Shown one piece after another: positions 53,715-61,939 of a stretch of DNA of 64,000 bases. The translations under genes were made by a program, and so were the position numbers. The notes under the pieces are model-generated. The model searched no databases, was not told the origin of the DNA, and was given only the letters and a program-made list of their open reading frames with translations. The DNA is from Sedimentibacter sp. GTDB taxonomy: Bacteria > Bacillota > Clostridia > Tissierellales > Sedimentibacteraceae. The stretch spans positions 1 to 64,000 of the forward strand of contig JAHDLA010000022.1 of NCBI GenBank assembly GCA_018436705.1. The letters are read 5' to 3'. The stretch's first letter is position 1. Each line of letters begins with the position of its first letter.

Positions 53715-54256
53715 GTAAAATACAAAGTGTTTTGAAAAATAACAAAGGCAGTGGCTTTCCACTTGCAGTAGCTATTACATTATGTCTCGTAATGATTTTT
53801 ACAGGAATATCGGAGTATTTTAGACTTGTTATTGTTGCTCAAGGTGTTCGTGATGCCTTGCAAGATGCTGTCATTTCAACTGTCAGTGATAACTATGATG
53901 ATGTGTATCATGGTGTTCGTGAGGGATATTCAGGAGGATATCAACCAATGGCTGAGGAGTTTGAAGAATCCATTGATTATGGAGATATTTATGGTAGAAT
54001 TGATACAGTACTTGGTTTAAATCAAGGTAGTGGATATCACTCTAAAACAACAAATAAAGGAGAAACGGAGTTTAAAATTTGGAATTTAAACGTTGATATA
54101 TACAATGCTCCTCTCGCAGGCGGTGATATAGAAGAACAAAGATTTGAAATTGACAGTTCTGTAATGCTTGAAGTTCCTGTATCCTTTGGAGGAAAATTGT
54201 TACCACCAATGAAAATGAAAGTAAAAAATAGTGCAGGTTATATCCCTAAATTTTAA
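53705..54256 (+). CDS. TadF/TadG-like minor pilin
   Basis: This 183-residue protein begins with NNKGSGFPLAVAITLC, a variant of the motif in its two neighbours, followed by one membrane helix and an extracytoplasmic beta-rich domain. The acidic residue at +5 is missing, so processing is less certain. It begins at TTG, overlapping the TadE-like gene by 10 bases. A minor pilin role is inferred from place and pattern. Confidence 0.7.
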   Translation: MEVSKIQSVLKNNKGSGFPLAVAITLCLVMIFTGISEYFRLVIVAQGVRDALQDAVISTVSDNYDDVYHGVREGYSGGYQPMAEEFEESIDYGDIYGRIDTVLGLNQGSGYHSKTTNKGETEFKIWNLNVDIYNAPLAGGDIEEQRFEIDSSVMLEVPVSFGGKLLPPMKMKVKNSAGYIPKF

Positions 54257-54345
54257 GTTTTAACAACTATTGAAATAATAGTAGACTTATAAAAACTCTT
54301 GTGGTAGGGTGTGGCTTAAAGAAGGAAAAATAGGAGGCAAAGCTT

Positions 54346-54909
54346 ATGAAACATATTAATGACAGAAAAAAGAAATTTCTTATTGTATCTAGTGGAATTA
54401 TTGTAATTGCACTGCTTATCGTAATGATAGGTTCCCAGTTTGAGAAAGAATCTGTAACTGATGCGGTTATTCAGCAAAATGAAAATGAAGTTACCGATGT
54501 GGTGATAGATAAACCTGAAATAGAAGAAAATGAAGATGATATTATAGTAGAACCTGTTATAATCCCTGAACAGAAACAAATGGATAATGGTGCTATAGAT
54601 ACTGGAACGGAACAGAAAATTCAAGGTGATGTTCCTGAAAAACCAACATACACCGAAGGACAGCTCACTGATCCAACGCAAAAGCCAAATGGTGAAAAAG
54701 CAGAACCATCTAAGGAAGATGATGAAGTAACTGTTTCTACACAAGAGTCACCAATAACAGAAACAAATAATGAACCACAGGGTGGTGACACAAAAGATGG
54801 GTTAATTTATGTACCCGGGTTTGGATGGATACCTGATATTGGTGAAGGAGAAGGTATAGCAGTTGAAGATATGTACGAAAACGGAAATAAAATCGGAGAC
54901 ATGGATTAA
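54346..54909 (+). CDS. Acidic, Pro/Glu-rich anchored protein (DUF6550-like)
   Basis: This 187-residue protein has an N-terminal membrane helix (about residues 12-32), a long acidic low-complexity linker rich in Glu, Pro, Thr and Asp, and a conserved-looking tail (YVPGFGWIPDIGEGEG, then MYENGNKIGDMD). The tail suggests a binding peptide held out from the membrane by the linker. Similar proteins occur in the same place in other ICEs. AGGAGGCAAAGCTT precedes the ATG. Confidence 0.68.
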   Translation: MKHINDRKKKFLIVSSGIIVIALLIVMIGSQFEKESVTDAVIQQNENEVTDVVIDKPEIEENEDDIIVEPVIIPEQKQMDNGAIDTGTEQKIQGDVPEKPTYTEGQLTDPTQKPNGEKAEPSKEDDEVTVSTQESPITETNNEPQGGDTKDGLIYVPGFGWIPDIGEGEGIAVEDMYENGNKIGDMD

Positions 54910-54978
54910 AAATACAATACAGTAAGGATATGGGCGCTGCAAATGCAGTGCTTTTTTCTTTGCAGACAAGGAGTGTAA

Positions 54979-56721
54979 ATGAAGAAATGTATTAAGTTAT
55001 TTGCGGTATTTATCATACTCTTGAGTTTAATGATTCAGACTAATGTATTTGCGGTTGGAGATGGAAATGTGGATTCCGGTGGTAGTGACATGGGGAGCGG
55101 AACAAGCACCAACGCGTGGTCCCCCGGAAACGAAGGCGTTCGAGTAACTGTAGTTCGTGCAAACGATCATGAGGTGGTTACTGTACCGATAGATTTAACG
55201 AATAAATCTCCAATTAATGTAAGAGTACATTTTGGAAAGGTCAGTAAAATTCAATATAACAAAGGAAAAGGACTAACGATAAGTCAAAGTGCGTATACCT
55301 TTTATAATCCATCACAGTCAATTCCTAAAATAATCAGTATCGATGGAAACAATAACATAGAAGCCATTAAGAGCTATTTCACAGACGAGCAAGTCATCCG
55401 CTCTATTGCATCATTAACCGGAATGAATTTCGACATTCTTGTTGGTCGAGAATATAAACTACTTATTGAGCCAATAGCATACTACAAATTTGAAGGAGTT
55501 ATGATTGCTACAACTGCTACTGAAGCAGCAATGTATGATGATCAAGTAAGTGGACTCTTAAGAAAAAGAATGTTTCCATTAACTCATAAAAACTTGCCAC
55601 TTGCTATGTTTTTGGAGGTTTCGGATTTAGGATATCCTGCTTGGAGTGGGAGTAGAACTACAACAGCGACTAATGCCGATATAAAAGCTTATCTTGGACT
55701 TGGTATTGTACGTTTCAAAGATGTACCTACAGAACAATCTGTTATAAATGCATATGATTATGAGTACCGAGTTAATACAGAAGTAATTACTGCAGTAACG
55801 ATAAGCGGAGGACAATCTGATCCTGACAATCCAACTCGAGTAAGTTTTAATATTAACGGTACTACATATAATGTTGAAAATGTGTATTATCCAAGCGGAG
55901 ATTCGCAAGTTGCATGGGTTAAATGGAGAACACCATCTACCGAGCAAGATATGGTAATAAATGTTTCAGTGCAAGGTCCCGGAAGTGCAGAAAAGGCAAT
56001 CATTAATGTAAAAATTATTGATTTTAATAAGAATCCACCTCCAAATCCTGTTGCAGATGATAGAAATAACTCATTTTCTTTTGAATCAGTTCCAGAAAGA
56101 CTTGAAAAAACAAGGGCAGATTGGAGCATATGGAGGCCTTGGTGGCAAGAGCATTGGGTAGATAGAGGTCATTGGGAAAGAGATAGCTGGACAGATAGCG
56201 AAGGAAAAGAACATACCAGTAGAGAGTGGGTATCAAATTGGGTGGATGAAGGATGGTGGGAATTTAATCTTGATAGATACTTTGCAACTTTATCAGCAGA
56301 TATGAGCATAAAATGTGACAATAAAAATCCGACTGCAAATGGAAGAACGATGAAAAGCGGATATGGAATCAATGAAACAGTTACTGCATCAGTAAGTACT
56401 AATCAAAGTACTGCCATCACTTATCTACAGAATGCAGTATCCTATTTTCCAGAATTTCGATATGAAACCTATTGGAGGCTACTTGAAAGGATACAAGGTG
56501 GTTCATCACCGAAATTTGAATTCCAAGAGAACAAGTATAGCACCTATAATGATCGAACTCATTTTACTCCAGTTTGGATGCCGGATGGAAGTTATATTGT
56601 AAATACTTGGGTGATTGACTCATGGACACCAATTGGAATGCTATCGATGAATCTAAATGATTCGTTGAATATTAGAGGAAGTCTGTGGGATGACTGGCAC
56701 ATAGCACCTTTAAAGCCATAG
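54979..56721 (+). CDS. Large secreted protein, possible pilus-associated factor
   Basis: This 580-residue protein has a clear signal peptide (about residues 1-25, ending FAVG). The N-terminal half is a beta-rich domain, and residues about 370-430 are unusually rich in tryptophan (WSIWRPWWQEHWVDRGHWE, then more Trp), a carbohydrate-binding-like feature. No membrane helix follows the signal. It lies between the minor pilin group and the VirB2-like gene, so a surface or tip role is plausible. I am not certain of the family; it resembles secreted proteins of other Clostridia ICEs. Confidence 0.6.
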   Translation: MKKCIKLFAVFIILLSLMIQTNVFAVGDGNVDSGGSDMGSGTSTNAWSPGNEGVRVTVVRANDHEVVTVPIDLTNKSPINVRVHFGKVSKIQYNKGKGLTISQSAYTFYNPSQSIPKIISIDGNNNIEAIKSYFTDEQVIRSIASLTGMNFDILVGREYKLLIEPIAYYKFEGVMIATTATEAAMYDDQVSGLLRKRMFPLTHKNLPLAMFLEVSDLGYPAWSGSRTTTATNADIKAYLGLGIVRFKDVPTEQSVINAYDYEYRVNTEVITAVTISGGQSDPDNPTRVSFNINGTTYNVENVYYPSGDSQVAWVKWRTPSTEQDMVINVSVQGPGSAEKAIINVKIIDFNKNPPPNPVADDRNNSFSFESVPERLEKTRADWSIWRPWWQEHWVDRGHWERDSWTDSEGKEHTSREWVSNWVDEGWWEFNLDRYFATLSADMSIKCDNKNPTANGRTMKSGYGINETVTASVSTNQSTAITYLQNAVSYFPEFRYETYWRLLERIQGGSSPKFEFQENKYSTYNDRTHFTPVWMPDGSYIVNTWVIDSWTPIGMLSMNLNDSLNIRGSLWDDWHIAPLKP

Positions 56722-56724
56722 AAA

Positions 56725-56755
56725 AAGAACAGTGATAATGGCAGATACTGTTCTT
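56725..56755 (+). terminator. Hairpin after the secreted protein gene
   Basis: AAGAACAGT pairs with ACTGTTCTT around 13 bases; only short T runs follow. Confidence 0.6.
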
Positions 56756-56868
56756 CTTTAAAAGATACACTCCGCATGATGGAGTTAATAGTAAATTGCC
56801 AAAGGTCAAGTTTAAACTACTGAAGGATTTGAAATTTAAATTATATTTGGAAGTAATAAAAGCAGCAG

Positions 56869-56920
56869 AAGTCTTTTGGATTACAGGGCATTAAAGTGTC
56901 CGTAATTCAAAAGGCTTTTT
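56869..56920 (+). terminator. Strong hairpin before the VirB-type genes
   Basis: AGTCTTTTGGATTACAGG pairs with CCGTAATTCAAAAGGCT (G-U pairs included), and five T residues follow. It separates the Tad block from the type IV secretion block and may be a control point. Confidence 0.75.
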
Positions 56921-56950
56921 ATATCAGAAAAAGAAAGGTGGAAATAATTT

Positions 56951-57292
56951 ATGAAAAATTATAGCAAGATTGTGCGGATACTTGTTGTTGCATTACTGCT
57001 TGCGATTATATTTAGTACAACCTCATTTGCAGTAGCAAGTGGAGATGTAGCAGGAGCTATTGAAGGTACATGGAATGATGCATCCGGTCAGATAAAAACA
57101 GTTGTAAATAAGGTTGTGTTTCCTGCAATTGACCTTATTTTGGCGGTGTTTTTCTTTGCAAAACTTGGAATGGCTTATTTTGATTACCGAAAACATGGTC
57201 AATTTGAGTGGGCATCACCAGCCATTTTATTTGCATGTTTAGTATTTACTTTAACAGCACCTGTGTATATATGGACTATTTTGGGAATGTAG
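56951..57292 (+). CDS. VirB2/TrbC-like conjugative pilin candidate
   Basis: This 113-residue protein has a signal sequence (to about residue 30, SFAVA), then a short polar segment and two hydrophobic helices joined by a basic turn (YFDYRKHGQFEWASP). The layout of signal plus two helices is that of VirB2/TrbC pilins of type IV secretion systems, or a DUF3852-like homologue. AAAGGTGGAAA precedes the ATG. It opens the block of VirB-type genes. Confidence 0.72.
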   Translation: MKNYSKIVRILVVALLLAIIFSTTSFAVASGDVAGAIEGTWNDASGQIKTVVNKVVFPAIDLILAVFFFAKLGMAYFDYRKHGQFEWASPAILFACLVFTLTAPVYIWTILGM

Positions 57293-57304
57293 GAGGTATT
57301 ATAA

Positions 57305-57742
57305 ATGAACTTTTTTGAACAGGAATTAAGAAAATTATTCGCAAAAGATAATTGCTTTTATGATGTAAAATTCATTGGTAAATCATGTTACGGAACACTT
57401 GGAGAGAAGACAAGAATGAAACTTGAATTTATCACGCTTGGAACTTACCAAAAGTACGAAGGTATAAGAGCAACAGTTCTTGATAAAACATGTGGAGAAA
57501 TTGATGTAATTACCTTGAAATTCTCAGATATTTTGGGTAAAAAGAAATTAAGCAATCCAAATTTTAGAGATGGTATTGAACCTTATGTTTGGATATATAA
57601 TGATAAATCCGAATGGTATGCATATCAACCAACACAGGCAGATTACAAAAAGATGGCTGAAACAGTAAGAGATTATGCAGAATTATTCAAGGAACAGATA
57701 CAGGAAATAAAAGGTGATTTTTCTATGGTTCAGCATATGTAA
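57305..57742 (+). CDS. Element protein of unknown function, in the T4SS block
   Basis: This 145-residue soluble protein has no signal or membrane helix. It has mixed alpha/beta character with FIGKSCYGTLGEKTRMKLEFITLGTY and a C-terminal helix (YKKMAETVRDYAELFKEQIQEIKG). AGGAGGTATT precedes the ATG. The family was not recognised, but it is a normal member of the operon; a cytoplasmic accessory role is possible. Confidence 0.6.
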   Translation: MNFFEQELRKLFAKDNCFYDVKFIGKSCYGTLGEKTRMKLEFITLGTYQKYEGIRATVLDKTCGEIDVITLKFSDILGKKKLSNPNFRDGIEPYVWIYNDKSEWYAYQPTQADYKKMAETVRDYAELFKEQIQEIKGDFSMVQHM

Positions 57743-57805
57743 GAAACAGGAATATTATGTAAGAATGTTATGTCTTTTATATTGAAAGGAAGGAGGTAAC
57801 TGCTA

Positions 57806-58708
57806 ATGTTTATATGGGACTTTCTTTTAGGTGATGTAATGGATCAAATTATTGATTGGTTCTATGGTCACCTTATAGGTTTTCTTGCAGATTTTTTTGC
57901 ACAGATGGGGAATATGGGTGTGGAACTGTTTGATATGACATGGGTTCAAAGTATTGTGCTGTTTTTTTCTTATCTGGCTTGGGCTTTGTATGGTATAGGA
58001 CTAGTAGTTTCTTGTTTTGAAACAGGCATTGAATATCAATATGGCAGAGGAAATATCAAAGATACGGCTTTAAATGTTATCAAAGGTTTTATGGCGGTTA
58101 ATTTGTTTAACATTGTGCCTATTGAATTATACAAACTGTCTGTGAATTTACAATCGAGCTTGACATCTGGAATAACTGGGCACAGCAATGGAATAAGCGA
58201 ACTTGCTAATGGAATTATAAGTGACCTAAGCAATGTAGGAGACATTGCAAGTATCGGAAGTTCGGGAATATTCGGTGGTTTATCAATAATAACCAGCCCG
58301 ATTATGGCACTTTTTATCATTATTCTTATGGGATATGCCATTATAAAGGTATTCTTTGCGAATCTAAAAAGAGGTGGAATGTTACTGATTCAGATATCCG
58401 TAGGAAGTTTATATATGTTTTCTATTCCAAGAGGATATATTGATGGATTCATTCAATGGATTAAGCAGATTATTGGTCTGTGTCTTACAACATTTTTACA
58501 GGCTACAATACTGACCGCAGGACTGATGGTAGTGAAAGATAATGCGCTTCTTGGACTTGGACTGATGTTATCTGCTGGAGAAGTGCCGAGAATAGCCGGA
58601 GCCTTCGGACTAGATACTTCAACAAAAGCAAATGTTATGAGCGCAATATATACAGCTCAAGCAGCGGTAAATACCACAAGAACAATTGTACAAGCAATAC
58701 CTAAATAA
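57806..58708 (+). CDS. VirB6/TrbL-like membrane protein
   Basis: This 300-residue polytopic protein has about six to seven hydrophobic helices and the FYGHLIGFLADFFAQMGNMGVELF start typical of TrbL/VirB6-like proteins in Gram-positive ICEs. VirB6 proteins form the membrane part of the DNA-transfer channel. AAGGAGGTAACTGC precedes the ATG. It stands between the VirB2-like and PrgI genes, as expected. Confidence 0.82.
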   Translation: MFIWDFLLGDVMDQIIDWFYGHLIGFLADFFAQMGNMGVELFDMTWVQSIVLFFSYLAWALYGIGLVVSCFETGIEYQYGRGNIKDTALNVIKGFMAVNLFNIVPIELYKLSVNLQSSLTSGITGHSNGISELANGIISDLSNVGDIASIGSSGIFGGLSIITSPIMALFIIILMGYAIIKVFFANLKRGGMLLIQISVGSLYMFSIPRGYIDGFIQWIKQIIGLCLTTFLQATILTAGLMVVKDNALLGLGLMLSAGEVPRIAGAFGLDTSTKANVMSAIYTAQAAVNTTRTIVQAIPK

Positions 58709-58726
58709 TAGAAAAGGGAGGACTTT

Positions 58727-59077
58727 ATGAAGATGATTTTTATTGCATCTCCTTATGCTGGAGATGTTGAAAAGAATATTGAGTTTGCAAAGCAGGCTTG
58801 CCAATATGTATTGAATAAGGGTAATGCATTTTTTTGTCCCCATCTTTTGTATCCGCAGGTTTTAGATGACAATAACCCGGAAGAACGAAAGATAGGTATG
58901 AATATTGGAAAACAGCTCCTTAAAAAATGTGATGAGTTGTGGGTGTTTGGAGACAAAATTTCTCAAGGAATGTTTGAGGAAATAGAATTTGCAAGGAAGA
59001 ACAGCATTCCCATAAAAAGAATATTAAGCATGGACATGGCGCAGGAAGAAAATAAATTGTGTATGGGGATGATTTAA
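58727..59077 (+). CDS. DUF4406/DUF7768-type nucleoside deoxyribosyltransferase-like protein
   Basis: This 116-residue protein has the Rossmann-like pattern IFIASPYAGDVEKNIEFAKQAC and LWVFGDKISQGMFEEIEFA, which fits the nucleoside 2-deoxyribosyltransferase-like DUF4406/DUF7768 group. A function in nucleotide handling of transferred DNA, or in defence evasion, is possible but speculative. GGGAGGACTTT precedes the ATG. Confidence 0.72.
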   Translation: MKMIFIASPYAGDVEKNIEFAKQACQYVLNKGNAFFCPHLLYPQVLDDNNPEERKIGMNIGKQLLKKCDELWVFGDKISQGMFEEIEFARKNSIPIKRILSMDMAQEENKLCMGMI

Positions 59078-59078
59078 T

Positions 59079-59186
59079 ATGATTACATTGGGAAGCCTTT
59101 TTGATGGGATTGGAGGCTTTCCTCTTGCAGCCATTTACGAAAATCTGAGGAAGAAAAGGAGGGTTAAGGATGTATATGTATCCTGA
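59079..59186 (+). pseudogene. Remnant of a C5-cytosine DNA methyltransferase
   Basis: An ATG begins a frame that reads MITLGSLFDGIGGFPLAA, the N-terminal SAM motif of cytosine-C5 methyltransferases, then departs into basic residues and stops after 35 codons. Over 300 residues of the enzyme are missing, including the catalytic PCQ motif. The end overlaps the prgI start by 17 bases. A complete methylase gene occupies this place in relatives, as far as I recall; here an internal deletion removed it. Confidence 0.8.
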
Positions 59187-59427
59187 TAACTTAAAGGCAA
59201 AGGCAACATTGTGGTTGTGGGAGCTGAGAGATATAGGTATCATTGGAATTGGTTTGCTTGTTTCAGTTTTTACATTAACACAGCTTGGAAATATGATTCT
59301 CATAGTTATAACAGCAGTTTATGCTTTTTTGTCAATTAGGTTTGAAGATACAAGTATTATGGATTTTATCCGTTACGCTTGTGCTTTTTTTATTTTCAAA
59401 CAGCAAATGTATGAGTGGAGGTTGTAA
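59170..59427 (+). CDS. prgI: PrgI-family protein (VirB3-like)
   Basis: This 85-residue protein has two closely spaced membrane helices (about residues 22-55) with the PrgI pattern (IGIIGIGLLVSVF, then RFEDTSIMDFIRYACAFF). PrgI proteins are the VirB3 counterparts of Gram-positive type IV secretion systems. AGGAGGGTTAAGG precedes the ATG and lies within the methylase remnant. VirB4-type genes follow directly. Confidence 0.85.
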   Translation: MYMYPDNLKAKATLWLWELRDIGIIGIGLLVSVFTLTQLGNMILIVITAVYAFLSIRFEDTSIMDFIRYACAFFIFKQQMYEWRL

Positions 59428-59429
59428 AT

Positions 59430-60017
59430 TTGAGTAAGAAAAAACAGAAAGAACAGCAGAAACAGTCTACAAGAGAGTTGATCGGTATTGATGAAATTAC
59501 GGATTATAGCTTAAAAACTCCTTATGGAGAGCTTGTTTATTTTATTATTCACCCGACAAATATCTCTGTACTTTCAAATGCAAGTGTCAGTTCAAGGATA
59601 TATGCATTGATGACGGTGTTGAAAGGTATTGCTGAAATTGAAATACTGTGTATTAATTCGAAAGAAAACTTTGATGAAAATAAGCAGTACTTAAAGAACC
59701 GTATGGAGGAAGAATCAAACCCAGTTATACGAAAGTTGTTAAAGCAGGACAGCACAAACCTCGACAGAATGCAGGTTCAGATGGCTACTGCTCGTGAGTT
59801 TTTGATTATTATAAGACTTAAAAATGAAAAGGAATCTGATGTGCTACCTTACCTTTCAAGAATAGAAAAGAGTCTAAAGGATCAGGGGTTTACAGCAAGA
59901 AGAGCTGGCAATGCCGACATTAAAAGAATGCTTGGAGTTTACTATGAGCAGAATGTAACAACTGAAAGATATGAAGATTATGATGGAGAGAGATGGATAG
60001 TTTTAGGAGATGTGTAA
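59430..60017 (+). CDS. VirB4 N-terminal-like conjugation protein
   Basis: This 195-residue protein lacks a P-loop. Its pattern (IHPTNISVLSNASVSSRIYALMTVLKG, then a long charged helix and EFLIIIRLKNEKESD) resembles the N-terminal domain of VirB4/TraC proteins that contacts partners in the membrane. It starts at TTG behind GGAGG. The VirB4 ATPase gene lies 2 kb on, separated by a cassette of two HEPN-motif genes. Separate expression of such a domain is seen in some relatives. Confidence 0.72.
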   Translation: MSKKKQKEQQKQSTRELIGIDEITDYSLKTPYGELVYFIIHPTNISVLSNASVSSRIYALMTVLKGIAEIEILCINSKENFDENKQYLKNRMEEESNPVIRKLLKQDSTNLDRMQVQMATAREFLIIIRLKNEKESDVLPYLSRIEKSLKDQGFTARRAGNADIKRMLGVYYEQNVTTERYEDYDGERWIVLGDV

Positions 60018-60106
60018 AAGTTAAAGTATATATGATTTGATAAAATCTAATATATTAAATGTTTTATTAAATTTACTATAATAACACAGTAGGTTTCAAA
60101 TATTAT

Positions 60107-60135
60107 TTGAATATAATAAAAATATTCAGTATAAT
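60107..60135 (+). promoter_or_regulatory. Promoter of the HEPN cassette
   Basis: TTGAAT and TATAAT are separated by 17 bases, 60 bases before the first HEPN gene. A second weaker pair (TTAAAT and TATAAT, 60077-60082) lies just upstream. It gives the two genes independent expression within the transfer operon. Confidence 0.75.
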
Positions 60136-60195
60136 AGGTACAATGAATTTTATTAATTTACAAAACTATGAAAGATAGAAATAGGGGATATAGAA

Positions 60196-61065
60196 ATGAG
60201 CGAGTTTACATATAGATTGCCATTTACTGAAGAAAAATTGCTAACAGGTATTATATACATGTTAAAAAAAGAAAATAAGTATGACATTGTAAACCTGCTT
60301 AAGGGTGCAAATGTAAAGGTAGAGGAAGGTGGATATTCACATTATAGTGGTGGTGGAGGTAGGTGGAATGCTTATGCTACATACATTACATTCTATGTAA
60401 ATCCTGCAAACATTGATTTACTTGATGTTGAAGAAAATAAAAGCCTTCTAATAGGGATCTGTGATGCATTAATACCACCCGATGTTGGATTTGATATTAA
60501 AAGTGTATCTTTTACATTGGACTTAACTAAGGATTTTGAGTTAGAAGATGACTTGATTCTAGATTTAGAAAAGAACATAAATAGTGTTTCTGCTAAAATT
60601 ATAAACGACATATTTCCTGAAGATATTAAAATTAAAGGGTATCATATGGCAGAAGTCTATACCTATCTTTATGCTGTAGAGAACTCATTAAGATTATTTA
60701 TTGAAAAAGTATGCAAAAGTATTTATGATGAAGATTATTTTTCTAAGATAAATGTAACAAGAGTACTGCGTGATACCATAAGTAATAGAAAAGAAAAAGC
60801 AGCAACTAACAAATGGCTAAGCGTTAGAGGTAATGAATTGTTTTATTTGGACTTTAAAGACTTAGGAAGCATTATAGATAATAATTGGGAAATATTTAAG
60901 AAGTATTTTCCTAATAGAGAATTCATTATACCAAAGCTTAATGAAATGGCTGAATGTAGAAACTTAATTGCTCATAATAGTTATGTCGGTGATACCGAAA
61001 GAAATTTAATCAAAACATACTATAATGTTATACTTAAGCAAATTTCTGATTTTTACGAGAGGTAG
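60196..61065 (+). CDS. HEPN-motif protein A (Swt1-HEPN-like)
   Basis: This 289-residue protein has an N-terminal alpha/beta domain (about 1-130) with a Gly-rich turn (SHYSGGGGRWNAYATY) and a C-terminal all-helical domain ending in the HEPN motif R255-NLIA-H260 (ECRNLIAHNS). R-x4-6-H is the catalytic signature of HEPN ribonucleases. The helical part resembles the Swt1-type HEPN group. It has its own promoter and forms a pair with the next gene, 12 bases on. A toxin/defence nuclease is likely; the pair's exact action is unknown. Confidence 0.72.
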   Translation: MSEFTYRLPFTEEKLLTGIIYMLKKENKYDIVNLLKGANVKVEEGGYSHYSGGGGRWNAYATYITFYVNPANIDLLDVEENKSLLIGICDALIPPDVGFDIKSVSFTLDLTKDFELEDDLILDLEKNINSVSAKIINDIFPEDIKIKGYHMAEVYTYLYAVENSLRLFIEKVCKSIYDEDYFSKINVTRVLRDTISNRKEKAATNKWLSVRGNELFYLDFKDLGSIIDNNWEIFKKYFPNREFIIPKLNEMAECRNLIAHNSYVGDTERNLIKTYYNVILKQISDFYER

Positions 61066-61077
61066 AGATATAAAGAT

Positions 61078-61842
61078 ATGAGATACTTACAATATGCATT
61101 ACATGGGTTTGAAAATATTACTTTGACAAATAATGATTATTATCCTGTAAACAATCATTTATTTAATAGTATTCTTTTAAGTGATGATGTTAAACAAATG
61201 ACTGTTGAGTTAAAAGATGGAATAACTCATGAAGAGTATAAGATCGAGATTGACGCTTATTTAAATCAAATTTGTTTTAATATGATTATTAACTCTAATG
61301 TTAGTTTAAATGCTCCGTATAGAACAATAGAAATTATTCAAGACAAAGAGGAGAATAATACTCAAAATGAAGTAAGAGTTTTTGATTTTATTAACTTTAA
61401 GGATGAGATAATTATACAAAGGCATATTGGTGCTCAGAGCTTTTATGAAAATATTATAAATGAACCAACATCAATGGATAAGCATTTTGTTTTGTATGAG
61501 AGAATATTTAAGACATTATTTAATCCAGTAAAGGTAGTTCAATTTTTAAGTTTATATCAGCTTTTATATGAACTGCTATCCAAAGGAAAATCATACCCAG
61601 CTCAAAGATATGTTACAGAATATATAGAGAATAACAGAGATAGATATCCTACAATCGAAATTAAATCTTCTAGAAAAAACGATAAAAACGAAGACAGTTT
61701 GACATATTTACGCAATGAAATAACCCACTGTGAAGATACAAATGATTTTAATCTCTATTCCCAGCTGGGAAACCAAATTTCAGATGCGGTTATAAAGCAA
61801 ATTATTATAGTATTAAATGACGTTATTATGGAATTACCGTAA
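61078..61842 (+). CDS. HEPN-motif protein B
   Basis: This 254-residue protein is unrelated to its neighbour in the N-terminal half but ends in a helical region with R212-NEIT-H217 (YLRNEITHCED), again an R-N-x3-H HEPN signature. Between about residues 140-175 a hydrophobic helix pair (VKVVQFLSLYQLLYELL) is visible. It is probably cotranscribed with protein A. The pair could be two nucleases acting together, or a toxin with an antitoxin that kept a HEPN fold. No known system was recognised. Confidence 0.68.
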   Translation: MRYLQYALHGFENITLTNNDYYPVNNHLFNSILLSDDVKQMTVELKDGITHEEYKIEIDAYLNQICFNMIINSNVSLNAPYRTIEIIQDKEENNTQNEVRVFDFINFKDEIIIQRHIGAQSFYENIINEPTSMDKHFVLYERIFKTLFNPVKVVQFLSLYQLLYELLSKGKSYPAQRYVTEYIENNRDRYPTIEIKSSRKNDKNEDSLTYLRNEITHCEDTNDFNLYSQLGNQISDAVIKQIIIVLNDVIMELP

Positions 61843-61939
61843 TAGTAGACAATAAAATGATATTCTACTATCTAAGATATTACAAAATAATTGTGAAATG
61901 AAAATGCAATAACAATAAAATAGTTATATATATCATTGG

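Noticed and set aside
53705..54256. Frameshifted continuation of the TadE-like gene
   Set aside because: The overlapping frame has its own helix and pilin-like start and a plausible ribosome site, so it is a separate gene.
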